64,000 bases of DNA from PALSA-1003 sp963741315 (GTDB lineage Bacteria; Pseudomonadota; Gammaproteobacteria; Burkholderiales; Casimicrobiaceae): positions 620,001 through 684,000 of the forward strand of contig CAVUHK010000004.1 of assembly GCA_963741315.1 (NCBI GenBank). The letters run 5' to 3'. Positions 27,361 to 36,180 of this stretch are shown here, piece by piece (within the stretch, counting starts at the first letter, position 1; each line of letters begins with the position of its first letter). The notes beneath the pieces are model-generated. The model saw only the letters and a list, made by a program, of their open reading frames with translations, was not told the DNA's origin and made no database searches. The translations under genes and the position numbers were made by a program.

Positions 27361-27877
27361 TCAGTCTACCGACTGGCCGACCTGCGACTCGTGTCGGCCT
27401 CGCAGCGCATCGATGATGTTCCTGGCGGAGAACAGCATCATGAGTGCGCCGGAGATTGGCATCGCGATGTAGTACCAGTAATTGGTGAACGGGATGGTCT
27501 CCATCAGGTCGGGACCGAAGTCCTTGACGAAAGTAATCCCGTACCGGAACACGATCCAGCCGAATCCGAAAATCAGCAGTCCGATCGTCGCGCCAAGCCA
27601 GCGGCGCGCGAGTCGCTGGCAGCCTGTTGAACAACACATCGAAGCCGACGTGCTCGCGCCGCGCCACGCAAGCTGCCGCGCCTAGGAACGAAATCCAGAT
27701 GAGCAGGTAGCGCGGCACTTCCTCGGTCCACGTCAGCGACCGGCCGAATACGTATCGCGCAATGACCGCAAAGACGACGATCAGGAACAGCGCAGTAGCC
27801 TGCGCGATGCAAACGGCGCGCACGATCCTGAGCGTCCAGTCGACGACGCTATCAAGGAGCTTCAAGATTTCTCCCAC
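27361..27877 (-). pseudogene. dctQ: TRAP transporter small permease (DctQ family), frameshifted
   Basis: Corrected, this is a four-segment membrane protein of about 171 residues. The first frame supplies segments 1-2 (AQATALFLIVVFAVIARYVF; then the DctQ motif LTWTEEVPRYLLIWISFLGA and REHVGFDVLF). The second frame supplies segments 3-4 (ATIGLLIFGFGWIVFRYG, NYWYYIAMPISGALMMLFSA) and ends at 27361. The break lies between about 27605 and 27625 in GCGCGCGAGTCGC-type sequence; the span is 3n+1 bases. Its partners on both sides are intact, which argues for a sequencing error. Confidence 0.82.
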
Positions 27878-27952
27878 CCACGAAAGCTACGCGCCGGTCG
27901 CGCCCGGACGCATGCCTGCCGTCCGAACGCACCACCGCACCGCAATGACAGC

Positions 27953-28927
27953 TCAGAACTTCTTGCTGGAGTCGAGGATGAAGTTCACCGTCTTTTCGAC
28001 GTCGAGGCGCTTGGACTCGCTTAGCACCAGCGGCTTGACGCTATCCATGAACGGCTGCTTGTTGGGCTCGATGATCTGCGTGAATTTCGCCTTGAGATCC
28101 GCCAGGTCTTTGTTCTCCGCAATTTTCCACGCGCCACGCATGTAGGCCTGCGTCAGTGCGCCGGCCTGCACCAGCGCCGCTTGCTGCTTGGCGTTGAGCG
28201 AGTTGTAGAACTTCATCGACACGACGAGCAGATCGGGGATACGCATGTGTTCGTCGAGGGTGTAATACTTCGAGACCTCGTAGAATTTCTTGGCGAGGAC
28301 CGACGGGTGATTGTTTTCCGCACCGTCGACCACACCGGTCTGCAGCGCGGTGTACAGCTCCGCCCAGGCAACCGGCACGCCGGCGGCGCCCATCGATTCC
28401 ATCGACTTCACCGCGACCGGCGACGCCATCACGCGGATTTTCTGGCCTTTCAGGTCGGCCGGCGTGCGTACCGGCTTCTGCGTGAAGAAATTGCGCGCAC
28501 CGGAGTCCATCCACGCGAGCTTCTTGATCCCCTTGTCCTCGAGCGCCTTGACGAAGTTTTCCGCCTCGGGTTGCCCTAGAAACCACCAGAAATGCTGCTC
28601 GTTCTTGAAGATGTAGGGCAGCGTGAACATGTCCATGCCCGGAACGACCTGGTTCAGGTTCGACGCTGAAACGACGGTGAATCCGATCGTGCCGTTGCGC
28701 ACGCTCTGCACGTTGGCGACCGCGTCTCCCAGCTGCGTATTGAAGTAGTTCTCAACCGTCACCGTCCCGTTGGTGAGCAGCGCGACCTGCTCGGCGAAGT
28801 ATTTCTCGGCGATGCTTGATGGATGATCGAGCGGTTGGATGCCCGACATCTTGCTGACGATCTGCGCGCCGGCCGTACCGGCGTGCATGACGACGGCGAA
28901 CACTAACGTACCGAACAGTCTGTTCAT
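27953..28927 (-). CDS. dctP: TRAP transporter substrate-binding protein (DctP family), second system
   Basis: A 324-residue periplasmic receptor. The ATG at 28927 follows AGGAGG and starts a signal peptide (MNRLFGTLVFAVVMHAGTAGA). A longer frame upstream is not coding. Conserved receptor features: PVRTPADLKGQKIRVMASPV, including the carboxylate-binding Arg, and ALQTGVVDGAENNHPS. It leads the operon with the two permease genes. Neighbours divergent to it encode an amidohydrolase and RpiB-type isomerase, so a sugar-acid ligand is plausible. Confidence 0.9.
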   Translation of the reverse strand: MNRLFGTLVFAVVMHAGTAGAQIVSKMSGIQPLDHPSSIAEKYFAEQVALLTNGTVTVENYFNTQLGDAVANVQSVRNGTIGFTVVSASNLNQVVPGMDMFTLPYIFKNEQHFWWFLGQPEAENFVKALEDKGIKKLAWMDSGARNFFTQKPVRTPADLKGQKIRVMASPVAVKSMESMGAAGVPVAWAELYTALQTGVVDGAENNHPSVLAKKFYEVSKYYTLDEHMRIPDLLVVSMKFYNSLNAKQQAALVQAGALTQAYMRGAWKIAENKDLADLKAKFTQIIEPNKQPFMDSVKPLVLSESKRLDVEKTVNFILDSSKKF

Positions 28928-29149
28928 GATTTCCTCCTGTAAACTGCTGGTTTGCCCCTGCACTCGGCGCCGCGGCGGCCTCGAAGGGCCGCTTTGTCGG
29001 ATGAGCCGAATCCTGCGGTTGCTGGCGGATGATATAGCGTTTTGCTCGGGGATTGGGATCCAAAGTGACCCAACCGGCGGGAGGAGCGTGTGGGAGTACT
29101 GTCGACAAGCAGTAGTCGGACGGCCACGCCGGGACAAGCCGACGCTGCA

Positions 29150-30034
29150 ATGACCATTGTCGACGCGCACCAACACTTCTGGGACCCTGTCAGCCATTAC
29201 TATCCATGGCTCAACGACGAGCCACCGATTCCGTTCCGGTACGGCGACTACAGCTCCGTAAATCGTCGCTATCTGCCTCCGGATTATCGGAAGGATGCCG
29301 CCCCGCTCCGGGTCGAGAAATCGGTCTACGTCGAGGCCGAGTGGAATCCGCAGGATCCCCTGGGCGAGATGCGCTACATCGAGCAATTACGCGCAGCATA
29401 TGGCCTGCCTACCGTCGCGGTCGCACAGGCATGGCTTGACGATGTCGATGCGCCGCACCTCCTGGCGCAGCAGGCCGCGATCAGCTTCGTGCGCAGCGTG
29501 CGTCACAAGCCGCGCGCCAACCGATCGCCAAACGACTCCGCCCCCGGGGGCATGACCGACGCGAAATGGCGGGCCGGATTTGCGGAGGTTTCGCGAAATG
29601 GTCTGCGCTTCGATCTGCAGACTCCATGGTGGCACCTCGGCGAGGCCGCTCAACTCGCCAACGCGTATCCCAATTCGCGGATCATCCTCAATCACACCGG
29701 ATTGCCTGCGGACCGCAGCGAGCAAGGTCTGCGCGGATGGAAGCGTGCCATGGCGACCCTTGCCTCGTGCCCGAACGTGACTGTGAAGATTTCCGGTCTC
29801 GGCCAGCCGGGGGCGGCGTGGACCGTCGCCGCGAACAAGGATATCGTGCGCACGACCATCGAACTATACGGCGTCGCTCGCTGCATGTTCGCGAGCAACT
29901 TCCCTGTCGACAGCCTTTGCGCGAACTTCGCGACGATCTACGATGGATTTCGAGAGATCGTCCGCGATTTTTCGTCGACCGAGCAGCGCGCCCTCTTCCA
30001 CGACAACGCAATCCGCATCTACGCGATGGCGTAA
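29150..30034 (+). CDS. Amidohydrolase family 2 (lactonase-type TIM-barrel hydrolase)
   Basis: A 294-residue metal-dependent hydrolase. N-terminal MTIVDAHQHFWDP gives the two barrel histidines; ESVYVEAEW-type strand 2 (KSVYVEAEWNPQDP), LRFDLQTPWWHL, ILNHTGLP (metal His) and CMFASNFPVDSL (catalytic Asp region) follow. This order is seen in L-fucono/galactono-lactonase-like members, which hydrolyse sugar lactones. ATG 29150 fits the family N-terminus; a GTG at 29090 has a good GGAGGAG site and would add 20 residues. Divergent from the TRAP receptor. Confidence 0.85.
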   Translation: MTIVDAHQHFWDPVSHYYPWLNDEPPIPFRYGDYSSVNRRYLPPDYRKDAAPLRVEKSVYVEAEWNPQDPLGEMRYIEQLRAAYGLPTVAVAQAWLDDVDAPHLLAQQAAISFVRSVRHKPRANRSPNDSAPGGMTDAKWRAGFAEVSRNGLRFDLQTPWWHLGEAAQLANAYPNSRIILNHTGLPADRSEQGLRGWKRAMATLASCPNVTVKISGLGQPGAAWTVAANKDIVRTTIELYGVARCMFASNFPVDSLCANFATIYDGFREIVRDFSSTEQRALFHDNAIRIYAMA

Positions 30035-30146
30035 GCCTCCCCGATGAGCAGGCAACGCCAATCATTGCGCCGAGGTTGCGTCCCTGCCGCGACAAAGCTA
30101 AACTGGTCAAACCACGGATTTACCAACGAGTGAAAGCGAAGCGCCC

Positions 30147-30593
30147 TTGAAGATCGTTGTCGGCTCGGACCACGCGGGCTTTCCCATGAAGGCGGAGCTG
30201 CTTGCCTACTTGCACGGCCTCGGACATGAGGTCGAGGATGTCGGCTCCTACGATCCCAAGCCGGTCGACTTCCCCGACATTGCGCGCCAGGTCGCCGCTG
30301 CGATCACCTCGGGCCGGGCCGAGCGCGGCCTGATGGTCTGCGGCACCGGCGTCGGCGCCTCGATCGGCGCGAACAAGATGAAGGGCATCCGCGCCGCGGT
30401 CTGTCACGATATCCATTCAGCGCACCAGTGCGTCGAGCATGACGACGTCAATGTCATGTGCATCGGCGCGCAGATCGTCGGTCCCTGGCTCGCCAAGGAC
30501 CTGATTGCGGCCTATCTGACAGCGAAATTCTCCACCGAAGAGCAATTCCGCCGTCGCGTCGCCAAGCTCGCCGAAATGGACGCGGGCCGCTAG
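30147..30593 (+). CDS. rpiB: RpiB/LacA/LacB-type sugar-phosphate isomerase
   Basis: 148 residues, normal for RpiB. Motifs: VVGSDHAGFPMKAEL, DVGSYDPKPVDFPD, and GLMVCGTGVGASIGANKMKGIRAAVCHD, including the catalytic Cys (VCGTG). These interconvert aldose and ketose 5- or 4-phosphates. The start is a TTG at 30147 with a weak ribosome site. It precedes the ABC importer genes (29 bases to the next start), so it likely works on a catabolic sugar phosphate, possibly a tetrose phosphate as in erythritol-type pathways, rather than in the pentose pathway. Confidence 0.88.
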   Translation: MKIVVGSDHAGFPMKAELLAYLHGLGHEVEDVGSYDPKPVDFPDIARQVAAAITSGRAERGLMVCGTGVGASIGANKMKGIRAAVCHDIHSAHQCVEHDDVNVMCIGAQIVGPWLAKDLIAAYLTAKFSTEEQFRRRVAKLAEMDAGR

Positions 30594-30622
30594 ACTTCAA
30601 TAAATAGAAACAGGAGGAAACA

Positions 30623-31414
30623 ATGAAGAAAGCACTGTTGGGCATCGCCATCGCGGCGGTGACGATGATTGGCGTGGCGCAGTCGGTGAGCGCCGACGCG
30701 CTCGACGATATCAAGAAGTCCGGCAAGATCAGGATTGCGGTCGATCTCGGCGTTCCGCCCTACGGCATGACCGACGACAAGATGCAGCCGACCGGCTCGG
30801 ACATCGAAACCGCCAAGGCGCTGGCCAAGGACTGGGGCCTCGAATTCGAGCACGTGCCGACAACCGGTGCCTCGCGCATTCCCGCGCTGCAGACCGGCAA
30901 GGCCGACCTGGTGATTTCCACGCTCTCGGTCACGCCAGAGCGTGCCAAGGTGATCGATTTCTCCAAGGGCTATGCCGTGCTGCGCACGGTGATCGCAGCG
31001 CCCAAGAGCATTCCCCTGAAGAGCATGGCCGACCTCGACGGCAAGACCGTCGGCACGGTGCGCGGCACGACGCACGACACGCAGCTCACCAAGGAGGGCC
31101 CCAAGGGCATGAAGCTGGTGCGCTACGAGGACGACGCCACCGAGGCGCAGGCCTTCCTCAGCGGCCAGGTCGACATCTTCTCGACCGCCGAGCTACTGGT
31201 GGCGCCGATCGACAAGAAGAATCCGGCGCGCCAGGTCGAGGTCAAGTTCGTGCTCGACACCTTCAATCTCGCGGTCGGCGTTAAGAAGGACGAGACGCGG
31301 CTGGTCGAGGAAGTCAATAAATGGATCGCGACCAACCTCAAGAACGGAAGACTCGACGCGATCTACAAGAAGTACCACGGCAACGGCCTGCCTGCCTCCA
31401 TTCTGAACCAGTAG
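30623..31414 (+). CDS. ABC transporter substrate-binding protein, family 3 (first tandem copy)
   Basis: A 263-residue periplasmic receptor of the polar amino acid type. Signal peptide MKKALLGIAIAAVTMIGVAQSVSADA. The mature domain begins LDDIKKSGKIRIAVDLGVPPYGMTDDKMQPTGSDIE, and later has VGTVRGTTHDTQLT, LVRYEDDATEAQAFLSGQVD and KKNPARQVE. A strong AGGAGG precedes the ATG. It shares all these blocks with the next gene, so the pair is a tandem duplication. It serves the permeases and ATPase that follow. Confidence 0.9.
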   Translation: MKKALLGIAIAAVTMIGVAQSVSADALDDIKKSGKIRIAVDLGVPPYGMTDDKMQPTGSDIETAKALAKDWGLEFEHVPTTGASRIPALQTGKADLVISTLSVTPERAKVIDFSKGYAVLRTVIAAPKSIPLKSMADLDGKTVGTVRGTTHDTQLTKEGPKGMKLVRYEDDATEAQAFLSGQVDIFSTAELLVAPIDKKNPARQVEVKFVLDTFNLAVGVKKDETRLVEEVNKWIATNLKNGRLDAIYKKYHGNGLPASILNQ

Positions 31415-31421
31415 GCACACC

Positions 31422-32228
31422 ATGAAGATCGTTTCGCTGCAGCGCGCGATCGCAGGCGTCGCCTTCGTCCTGCTGTCGCTCGGCCTGTCGGCGCATGCCG
31501 ACACGCTCGAGGAGATCAAGAAGGCCGGCAAGATCCGGATCGCCATCGACCTGGCAATCCCGCCCTTCGGCATGACCGACGACAAGATGCAGCCGACCGG
31601 CTCCGACGTCGATCTGGCCAGGCTGCTGGCCAAGGATCTCGGCGTTGAGCTCGAGATCGTCACCACCACCGGGCCGACGCGCATCCCGATGCTGCAGACC
31701 AACAAGGCCGATATCGTGGTCTCGACGCTGTCGATCACGCCTGATCGCGCCAAGGTCATCGACTTCACGATTCCGTATGCCGACCATCCATCGGTTGTGG
31801 CAGGGCTCAAGTCGCTGCAGATCAAGGAACTGTCCGATCTCGACGGCAAGAAGGTCGCCGTCGTGCGCGGTACCACCCAGGACACCGACCTGACACAGAA
31901 AGCCAAGGGCGCGCAACTCGTGCGCTACGAAGACGACGCCACGATGGCGCTAGCCGTGGCGTCCGGACAGGTCGACATCCTGGCGACGGCGCGCTCGCTG
32001 CTGCCTGCCATCAGCAAGAAAAACCCGGCGCGAACGGTCGAACCCAAGATCACCATGCAGACCAACTATCTCGCCATCGGCATGCGCAAGGACGAGCCAA
32101 AGCTGCTCGCCTGGACGAACGAGTGGGTCAAGGCCAATCTCAAGAACGGCAAGCTCGCCGCCATCTACAAGCAGTATCACGGCGTCGACATCCCGACGCA
32201 GGAGCTTTTGAGCAAGGCAGGCAGCTGA
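31422..32228 (+). CDS. ABC transporter substrate-binding protein, family 3 (second tandem copy)
   Basis: A 268-residue paralogue of the preceding receptor. Signal peptide MKIVSLQRAIAGVAFVLLSLGLSAHA. Shared blocks include IPPFGMTDDKMQPTGSDVD, VAVVRGTTQDTDLT, LVRYEDDATMALAVASGQVD and KKNPARTVE. Differences concentrate in the segment GYAVLRTVIAAPKS versus PYADHPSVVAGLKS and in TGASR versus TGPTR, regions that usually shape the ligand pocket. It begins seven bases after the first copy's stop with no strong ribosome site, suggesting coupled translation and a second ligand specificity. Confidence 0.9.
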   Translation: MKIVSLQRAIAGVAFVLLSLGLSAHADTLEEIKKAGKIRIAIDLAIPPFGMTDDKMQPTGSDVDLARLLAKDLGVELEIVTTTGPTRIPMLQTNKADIVVSTLSITPDRAKVIDFTIPYADHPSVVAGLKSLQIKELSDLDGKKVAVVRGTTQDTDLTQKAKGAQLVRYEDDATMALAVASGQVDILATARSLLPAISKKNPARTVEPKITMQTNYLAIGMRKDEPKLLAWTNEWVKANLKNGKLAAIYKQYHGVDIPTQELLSKAGS

Positions 32229-32253
32229 CGCCAGCGCGCTGGCGGCACAGGCG

Positions 32254-32937
32254 ATGTCGTACAAGTTCGACTTCGCGTTCCTGGCCGACAAGTGGCCCGC
32301 CTTCGTGGCCGGTGCCTGGCTCACGATTCAGCTTACGATCCTGGCGATCGTCTTCGGCTTTGTGCTGGGCACGGTGTGCGCCATGGCGCGGGTATACGGC
32401 GGGCCGCTGCTGCGCCGCGTGGTGGGCGCCTACGTCGAGACCATCCGCAACACGCCGCTGCTCATTCAGATCTTCATCGTCTATTTCGGCCTCTCCAGCC
32501 TGGGGCTGAAACTCTCGGCCGAGGTCTCGGCGGTGATTGCGCTCACCGTCAACATGGGCGCCTACAGCACCGAGATCATGCGTGCCGGCATCCAGTCGAT
32601 CCAGCGCACTCAGCTGGAGGCCGCTGATTGCCTCGGTCTCACGCGCTTGCAGACCATCGTGCACGTCGTGCTGCTGCCCGCCATGGAACGCGTCTACCCG
32701 GCATTGACCAGCCAGGGCGTGCTGCTGATGCTCGCCTCGTCGATTACATCGCAAATCTCGGCCGAGGAACTCACCGCCACCGCCAACCTCGTGCAGTCCG
32801 ACACGTACAGGAGTTTCGAGGTCTATATGATCGTGGCGGTGGTCTATCTTGCGCTGTCGGCGCTCTATCGCCTGGCCTTCTGGGCGATCGGACAGATTCT
32901 GTTCGAGCGCCGTCGGCGGCTGGGGACGCCGCTGTGA
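32254..32937 (+). CDS. Amino acid-type ABC transporter permease (HisM/GlnP family)
   Basis: A 227-residue inner-membrane protein with about five segments. The family start (WLTIQLTILAIVFGFVLGTVCAM), RNTPLLIQIFIVYFGL and the cytosolic EAA-type loop (EAADCLGLTRLQTIVHVVLLPA) are all present. It overlaps the second permease by GTGA. Together they form the heteromeric channel for the two tandem receptors. Confidence 0.92.
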   Translation: MSYKFDFAFLADKWPAFVAGAWLTIQLTILAIVFGFVLGTVCAMARVYGGPLLRRVVGAYVETIRNTPLLIQIFIVYFGLSSLGLKLSAEVSAVIALTVNMGAYSTEIMRAGIQSIQRTQLEAADCLGLTRLQTIVHVVLLPAMERVYPALTSQGVLLMLASSITSQISAEELTATANLVQSDTYRSFEVYMIVAVVYLALSALYRLAFWAIGQILFERRRRLGTPL

Positions 32938-33581
32938 TCCAGCTCAATCTCAACCATCTTTTGTACCTGCTGGAGGCTGCACGCTGGACGGTACTGTTGT
33001 CGCTGATCGCCTTCGTCGGAGGCGGCCTGGTCGGGTTGCCGCTTGCCTTGATGCGCGTATCGAAGGTCGGGCTGCTGCGCAAACTGGCAAGCGCCTACAT
33101 CCAGTTGATCCAGGGCACGCCTTTGCTGATCGTGCTGTTCCTGTCGTATTTCGGCCTGGGTATCCTGGGTTACAAGCTTATCCCGCTGGTGGCGGCCGGC
33201 ATATCGCTGACGCTGTACGCCGCAGCCTTCCTGGGCGAGATCTGGCGCGGCTGCATCGAGGCGGTACCGCGCACCCAATGGGAGGCGTCGGACTGTCTTG
33301 GCCTCAGTCGAGCTCAGCAGTATGTTTACGTTATCCTGCCGCAGGCGGTGCGGCTTGCCATCCCGCCCACCGTGGGCTTCATGGTGCAGATCGTGAAGAA
33401 CACCTCGCTCGCCTCGGTGATCGGGTTCGTCGAACTCGCGCGCGCCGGTCAGATCGTCAACAACTCGACCTTCGAGCCGTTCGTAATTTTTTCCGCAGTG
33501 GCCGCGATCTATTTCGTGTTGTGCTACCCGCTGTCGATCGCCGCTCGCACGCTCGAAAGGAGAGCCCATGCCGGCCGATGA
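32934..33581 (+). CDS. Amino acid-type ABC transporter permease (second subunit)
   Basis: A 215-residue inner-membrane protein. The start is the GTG of a GTGA overlap with the preceding permease, giving MIQLNLNHLLYLLEAARW. It has LIQGTPLLIVLFLSYFGLGI, the EAA-loop EASDCLGLSRAQQYVYVILPQA and QIVKNTSLASVIGFVELARA, typical of HisQ/GlnP-type subunits. Its 3' end overlaps the ATPase gene by 14 bases. Confidence 0.9.
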   Translation: MIQLNLNHLLYLLEAARWTVLLSLIAFVGGGLVGLPLALMRVSKVGLLRKLASAYIQLIQGTPLLIVLFLSYFGLGILGYKLIPLVAAGISLTLYAAAFLGEIWRGCIEAVPRTQWEASDCLGLSRAQQYVYVILPQAVRLAIPPTVGFMVQIVKNTSLASVIGFVELARAGQIVNNSTFEPFVIFSAVAAIYFVLCYPLSIAARTLERRAHAGR

Positions 33582-34311
33582 GTTCATCGTCCGAGTCGAT
33601 AACGTGGTCAAGGAGTTCGGGCCGCTACGCGTGCTCAACGGCGTTGGCTTCAACGTGACCAAGGGCCAGACTGTCGCCATCATCGGCCGCAGCGGCTCGG
33701 GAAAGAGCACGCTGTTGCGATGCATCGCCGGCCTGGAAACGGTGCAAAGCGGCCGCATCGAAGTGTGCGGACACGAGGTCGGCGTGCCGGGCAGTGCGGC
33801 GCGCGCCCAGCTGCGACGCGACGTCGGCATGGTATTCCAGAGCTACAACCTTTTCCCGCACCTCACGGTCGAGCGCAACATCACGTTGGCGCTGACCCTG
33901 GTGAAAAAAGAATCCAAGGCAGAGGCCACGAAGCGTGCAGCCGACGTACTGCGCATGGTCGGGCTCACCGACAAGATCACCGCCTACCCCGAGCAGCTTT
34001 CAGGCGGTCAGCAGCAGAGGGTAGCCATCGCCCGATCGCTGGCGCTGCAGCCGCAGGTCATGCTCTTCGACGAGGTGACCTCGGCGCTCGACCCCGAGCT
34101 CAAAACCGAGGTGCTGGGCGTGATGGAGGATCTCGCGCGGCGCGGGATGACCATGATCAGCGTCACGCACGAAATGGGCTTTGCGCGCCGCGTCGCCGAC
34201 CTCGTGGTGTTCATGCACCAAGGGAAGGTATGGGAGACCGGGCCGACCGACGAGCTGTTCGCCCACCCGCGCACCGCCGAATTCAAGCAGTTCGTCGAGA
34301 GCGAACTCTAA
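33568..34311 (+). CDS. Amino acid-type ABC transporter ATP-binding protein (GlnQ/HisP family)
   Basis: A 247-residue ATPase. Walker A GRSGSGKSTLLRCIAGLE, Q-loop MVFQSYNLFPHLTV, signature LSGGQQQRVAIARSLALQP, Walker B MLFDEVTSALDPEL and H-loop SVTHEMGFARRVAD are all intact. AAAGGAGAG precedes the ATG inside the end of the permease gene. Its stop overlaps the end of the convergent LtnD-like gene by four bases. Last gene of the importer operon that begins at rpiB. Confidence 0.95.
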   Translation: MPADEFIVRVDNVVKEFGPLRVLNGVGFNVTKGQTVAIIGRSGSGKSTLLRCIAGLETVQSGRIEVCGHEVGVPGSAARAQLRRDVGMVFQSYNLFPHLTVERNITLALTLVKKESKAEATKRAADVLRMVGLTDKITAYPEQLSGGQQQRVAIARSLALQPQVMLFDEVTSALDPELKTEVLGVMEDLARRGMTMISVTHEMGFARRVADLVVFMHQGKVWETGPTDELFAHPRTAEFKQFVESEL

Positions 34312-35240
34312 GTGGGAGCGTCGCCGCTTTTCGGCATTGCGGCGCGAACCTGATTGGTCATGCGGTCGTACACGCGGAACAATGCCTGATTGCCATTGCC
34401 GCCCTCGCCGTGCGCGCGTGCTTCGATGTATTGACTGGTCATGAGCGCTGTTGCCGGCAGCGGCACCGAGAGCGCCTGAGCTTGCTCCTGCACAAGGCGC
34501 AGGTCCTTGAGCATGAGGTCGATTCGGAAGCCCGCCTTGGCGTCTCCTTCGATCATGGCGGGTCCAAGCTTGTCGAGCATCCAGGAAGCCGCCGACCCGC
34601 CCAGCAGAACATTGCGCAGCTGATGCAGGTCCACCCCCGAAGCACGTCCCAGCGCGATGGCCTCGCAAACGGCCTGGATGTTGATGCCGCAAATGAGCTG
34701 ATTGCACAGCTTGACGGTCTGCCCGGCGCCGCTCGCACCAACGTGGGTGATCGTCGTTCCCATGGCGGCAAAGACTTTCTCGGCCCGCGCAAATGCCTCC
34801 GCCCTGCCCCCCACCATGATGGAGAGCGTTGCGTTTTTGGCGCCGACGGGCCCGCCCGACACTGGCGCATCGAGAAAGTCGACCCCTGCCTTTTCGAAAT
34901 CTGCAGACATACGGCGCACAGCGTTCGGTGCGATGGTGCTCATGTCGATGACGAGGCGACCCTTGGGCGGATTCGCGAGCAAACCGCCGTCGCCATAAAC
35001 CACACTCTCGACGTCCGGGGTATCCGGCAGCATCGTGATGGCAACAATGGCGTCCCTGGCCGCCGCCGCGACGGACCGGCACGCCTGTACCCCGAGCGTC
35101 GCCAACTCGTCCATGGCTCCACGACGTACATCGAATGCCTGCACTCGGTGCCCGGCCTTCATCAGGTTGATCGCCATCTCACGCCCCATCGTGCCGAGGC
35201 CGATAAAGCCGATCGTTTCAGCTGCCGCATTGTCCGTCAT
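34308..35240 (-). CDS. ltnD: 3-hydroxyisobutyrate dehydrogenase family; probable L-threonate-type dehydrogenase
   Basis: A 310-residue beta-hydroxyacid dehydrogenase. N-terminal Rossmann motif IGFIGLGTMGREMAINLMKAGH, substrate motif DAPVSGGPVGAKNATLSIMVGG, and the catalytic Lys in GAGQTVKLCNQL (about residue 172). The family includes glyoxylate-type reductases and LtnD, which oxidises L-threonate to 2-oxotetronate. The nearby otnI, otnC and otnK genes make the latter attractive, but it is a different transcription unit, so the assignment is moderate. It starts in an ATGA overlap with the GntR gene. Confidence 0.82.
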   Translation of the reverse strand: MTDNAAAETIGFIGLGTMGREMAINLMKAGHRVQAFDVRRGAMDELATLGVQACRSVAAAARDAIVAITMLPDTPDVESVVYGDGGLLANPPKGRLVIDMSTIAPNAVRRMSADFEKAGVDFLDAPVSGGPVGAKNATLSIMVGGRAEAFARAEKVFAAMGTTITHVGASGAGQTVKLCNQLICGINIQAVCEAIALGRASGVDLHQLRNVLLGGSAASWMLDKLGPAMIEGDAKAGFRIDLMLKDLRLVQEQAQALSVPLPATALMTSQYIEARAHGEGGNGNQALFRVYDRMTNQVRAAMPKSGDAPT

Positions 35241-36040
35241 GAAGAACTCCGCTTTTTTGGTGCACGGACGGCGCGTTTGGTCACAGGGCTCGCCTTCTTT
35301 GGCGGTTCCACGGCGGCGTCATGCCGATAATTGTCGCCGATGCTGAAGTGGTCGCGCAGCAAGCGATCCGCCGCTACCTCGTCGTGCGCCACGACGGCCT
35401 CGAAGATGCGCCGGTGATCGGCGATCAGGTATTCCTTGATGCCGGCGTCCATCACGACCAAGGCGCGACGGTCGCGATGCGAACGCATCAGGATACTGGC
35501 CATTGCCGTGTAGAGGCTCGCGAGAGTGTCGGACTTCGCCGCTCGCACCAGCGCGGTGTGGAACTCGTGGTCTGCGACACTGCCCTTGACTGGATCGTCA
35601 ATCGTGGCCTCGATCTGCTCGAGAGCATGCCCGAGACCTTCGAAATCAAATGTTGTCGAGCGCTGACATGCGAGTCGGACAGCCTGGCATTCGATGGCGA
35701 TTCTTGCCTGCATCACGTCTTCGATTGCGCCGTTCTGCTGTGCCAGCGAGTAGGCAAAGAAATCGCCGAGCACCGACACATCGGGTTGACGGACGATGGT
35801 GCCGACGCGACTCTGGATCTCGACCGCGCCCATCATCGAGAGCGCGCGCAACGCTTCCCGAACGATGGGACGGCTTACGCCAAGCTGGGCGGCGAGGTCG
35901 CGTTCGGGGACGAGCCGATCGCCGGAGCGGATCGTGCCTTCCAGCAATTGATCGCGCAGAAAAGCGAATACCCTGGCGAAGCCGGTATCGTTCGTCGTTT
36001 TGGAGCGGACGATCACGCGTTGACGTTTGCCCGTGGTCAT
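35237..36040 (-). CDS. GntR family transcriptional regulator (FadR/FCD subfamily)
   Basis: A 267-residue regulator. Winged helix at residues 20-80 (FARVFAFLRDQLLEGTIRSG, then LGVSRPIVREALRALSMMG). The FCD domain has DVMQARIAIECQAVRLA and DHEFHTALVRAAKSDTL, with Asp/His residues typical of metal-dependent members, and a Lys/Arg-rich tail. ATG 36040 is chosen because the frame upstream is not family-like. A perfect operator-like palindrome sits immediately upstream, so it probably represses itself and the ltnD-like gene it overlaps. Confidence 0.85.
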   Translation of the reverse strand: MTTGKRQRVIVRSKTTNDTGFARVFAFLRDQLLEGTIRSGDRLVPERDLAAQLGVSRPIVREALRALSMMGAVEIQSRVGTIVRQPDVSVLGDFFAYSLAQQNGAIEDVMQARIAIECQAVRLACQRSTTFDFEGLGHALEQIEATIDDPVKGSVADHEFHTALVRAAKSDTLASLYTAMASILMRSHRDRRALVVMDAGIKEYLIADHRRIFEAVVAHDEVAADRLLRDHFSIGDNYRHDAAVEPPKKASPVTKRAVRAPKKRSSS

Positions 36041-36042
36041 CC

Positions 36043-36057
36043 GGTGGTTATACCACC
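36043..36057. promoter_or_regulatory. FadR/GntR-type operator palindrome
   Basis: GGTGGTtatACCACC is a perfect 15-base inverted repeat ending three bases before the GntR start codon. Its core TGGTtatACCA matches the usual FadR-subfamily pattern (T.GT...AC.A). It would block translation initiation or transcription of the GntR-ltnD unit and lies in the divergent region shared with the binding protein at 36181. Confidence 0.6.
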
Positions 36058-36180
36058 AAGCAAACCGGCGGCAAAGCCGATGGCCAACGTCCTTTTTTCC
36101 TGGACTTTGGCAGCCGACAGCAACGGCTGCCGGGAAGCGTAGTATGGCAAATTTCCATTCGTCGTCGAGGTGATTCAGCA

